From Synechococcus sp. CS-1325 (GTDB lineage Bacteria; Cyanobacteriota; Cyanobacteriia; PCC-6307; Cyanobiaceae): a DNA stretch of 64,000 nucleotides. Position numbers and translations under genes: made by a program. This document shows positions 63,396-64,000 of the stretch, one piece after another. The notes beneath the pieces were generated by a model. It did no database searches, was not told the DNA's origin, and was given only the letters and a program-made list of their open reading frames with translations. The number at the start of each line of letters is the position of its first letter. The stretch's first letter is position 1. The stretch spans positions 43,609 through 107,608 of the forward strand of contig JAHLYW010000004.1 of the NCBI GenBank assembly GCA_025128135.1. The letters run 5' to 3'.

Positions 63396-64000
63396 TCAAG
63401 CATCAATTTCGATCTCAAAGGGTGCAGCGAGCTGCTGGTTCAGTGCCTCATCGAGAATCACATCGAAGCGGCGAATTATTGTACCAAGCGCTGCGACGAA
63501 AGTGATCCAGCTGCGCTCCAGCCCGCCTAAATCAGCTGCCTTTGCTACTAAGTTTTCTAGGGTATCCCAATGCTCAGGCCGATAGGTGGCAAGGGGGGTA
63601 TGCAGCAAGTCGGAAAGGTCGTTTCTCCAAAACTGGATCGTCTTATCCCAGCTGGCAGAAGCAAGACAGCTTCCGTCCTGCGACCAGGCAATCGACGTAA
63701 CCCCACTTGAATGACCTTCCAGGGTGTGGGTGCAGCGGCCGCTGGTATGGTCCCACATCCGGATCGTCTTGTCATCGCTGCCAGAAGCAAGGCAGCTTCC
63801 ATCCGGCGACCAGGCAATCGACCTCACCCATTCTGAATGACCTTCCAGGGTGTGGGTGCAGCGGCCGCTGGTAGGGTCCCACATCCGGATCGTCTTGTCA
63901 TCGCTGCCAGAAGCAAGGCAGCTTCCATCCGGCGACCAGGCAATCGAATCAACATTTCCTGAATGACCTTCCAGGGTGTGGGTGCAGCGGCCGCTGGTAG
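63396..64000 (-). CDS. WD40-repeat protein (5' end outside window)
   Basis: At least 201 residues are in the window; the gene continues beyond base 64000. Three near-identical repeats of 42 residues are seen, each with TSGRCTHTLEGHS, then IAWSPDGSCLASGSDDKTIRMWD. The last repeat is slightly diverged and ends TIQFWRNDLSDLL. A C-terminal helical part of about 75 residues (RPEHWDTLENLVAKAADLGG, ITFVAALGTIIRRFDVILDEAL) does not match a domain I know. WD40 proteins are scaffolds; the missing N-terminus could carry an enzymatic or STAND-type domain. First visible gene of the Hsp70/Ycf46 operon. Confidence 0.85.
   Translation of the reverse strand, partial: TSGRCTHTLEGHSGNVDSIAWSPDGSCLASGSDDKTIRMWDPTSGRCTHTLEGHSEWVRSIAWSPDGSCLASGSDDKTIRMWDHTSGRCTHTLEGHSSGVTSIAWSQDGSCLASASWDKTIQFWRNDLSDLLHTPLATYRPEHWDTLENLVAKAADLGGLERSWITFVAALGTIIRRFDVILDEALNQQLAAPFEIEIDA
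63723..64000 (-). repeat. Tandem 126-bp DNA repeats coding for WD40 units
   Basis: The string GGTGTGGGTGCAGCGGCCGC occurs at 63723, 63849 and 63975, exactly 126 bp apart, and most of the unit between is nearly identical. Further copies may lie outside the window. Confidence 0.9.

Noticed and set aside
63723-64000. CRISPR array
   Set aside because: The 126-bp repeats are in frame and code for WD40 units; there are no short repeats with unique spacers.

Overview
The window looks like the chromosome of a high-GC picocyanobacterium of the Synechococcus/Cyanobium type. The evidence is gene content: a CpcS/CpeS-type bilin lyase, an sbtA-sbtB bicarbonate uptake pair, the plastid-shared proteins Ycf35 and Ycf46, a CPP1-like protein, a B12-dependent NrdJ, a PheS that begins like its marine Synechococcus relatives, and several cyanobacterium-specific DUF families. 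Most of the window is dense and GC-rich, with many ATGA-type overlaps. Genus-level placement is inference.

Layout. 1-4,890: the end of a lower-GC polysaccharide locus (CapD/FlaA1-like dehydratase, about 1.3 kb of apparently decayed DNA, a Wza-like export protein, an unknown anchored protein). 4,900-38,980: a core block with era, a bilin lyase, trmD, ispF, larB, thiS-thiE, ribF, surE, pheS, nadK and a degenerate response regulator, nrdJ, prfC, hslO, rsmE, a sigma factor, phnD-phnC-phnE, an aminotransferase, a family 4 uracil-DNA glycosylase, ispG, a carboxyl-terminal protease and a SemiSWEET. 39,084-43,529: two accessory genes, a protease-lipase fusion and a surface-protein gene interrupted at a nine-base homopolymer. 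43,740-46,475: a toxin-antitoxin island beside the 3' end of mfd, holding a FitAB-like pair, a VapBC pair, a RelBE-like pair, broken MazEF-like genes, two relics of vapC and a relic copy of the last 25 codons of mfd. 46,475-58,807: mfd, TerC, CDF and GDT1 membrane proteins, sbtA-sbtB, a lone sugar-type permease, a DEAD-box helicase and an AlkB-like oxygenase. 58,931-64,000: a tight six-gene operon, leaving the window at its 5' end, coding for a WD40 protein, an Hsp70-like ATPase, Ycf35, a DUF2997 protein, the AAA ATPase Ycf46 and a GrpE-like protein.

How the genes work together. ispF and ispG are two steps of the MEP isoprenoid pathway. thiS and thiE serve thiamin synthesis. phnDCE form a phosphonate/phosphite-type importer with no C-P lyase gene seen here. 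sbtA and sbtB are a bicarbonate transporter and its PII-like regulator. The terminal operon has a chaperone core (Hsp70-like plus GrpE-like), an AAA motor and a WD40 scaffold in one transcription unit; this is the best candidate for an undescribed multi-protein system. Other points worth a second look are the mfd 3'-end relic in the toxin-antitoxin island, an AT-rich scar at the active-site codons of nrdJ, and the broken surface-protein frame. No tRNA, rRNA, CRISPR array or insertion sequence was recognised.
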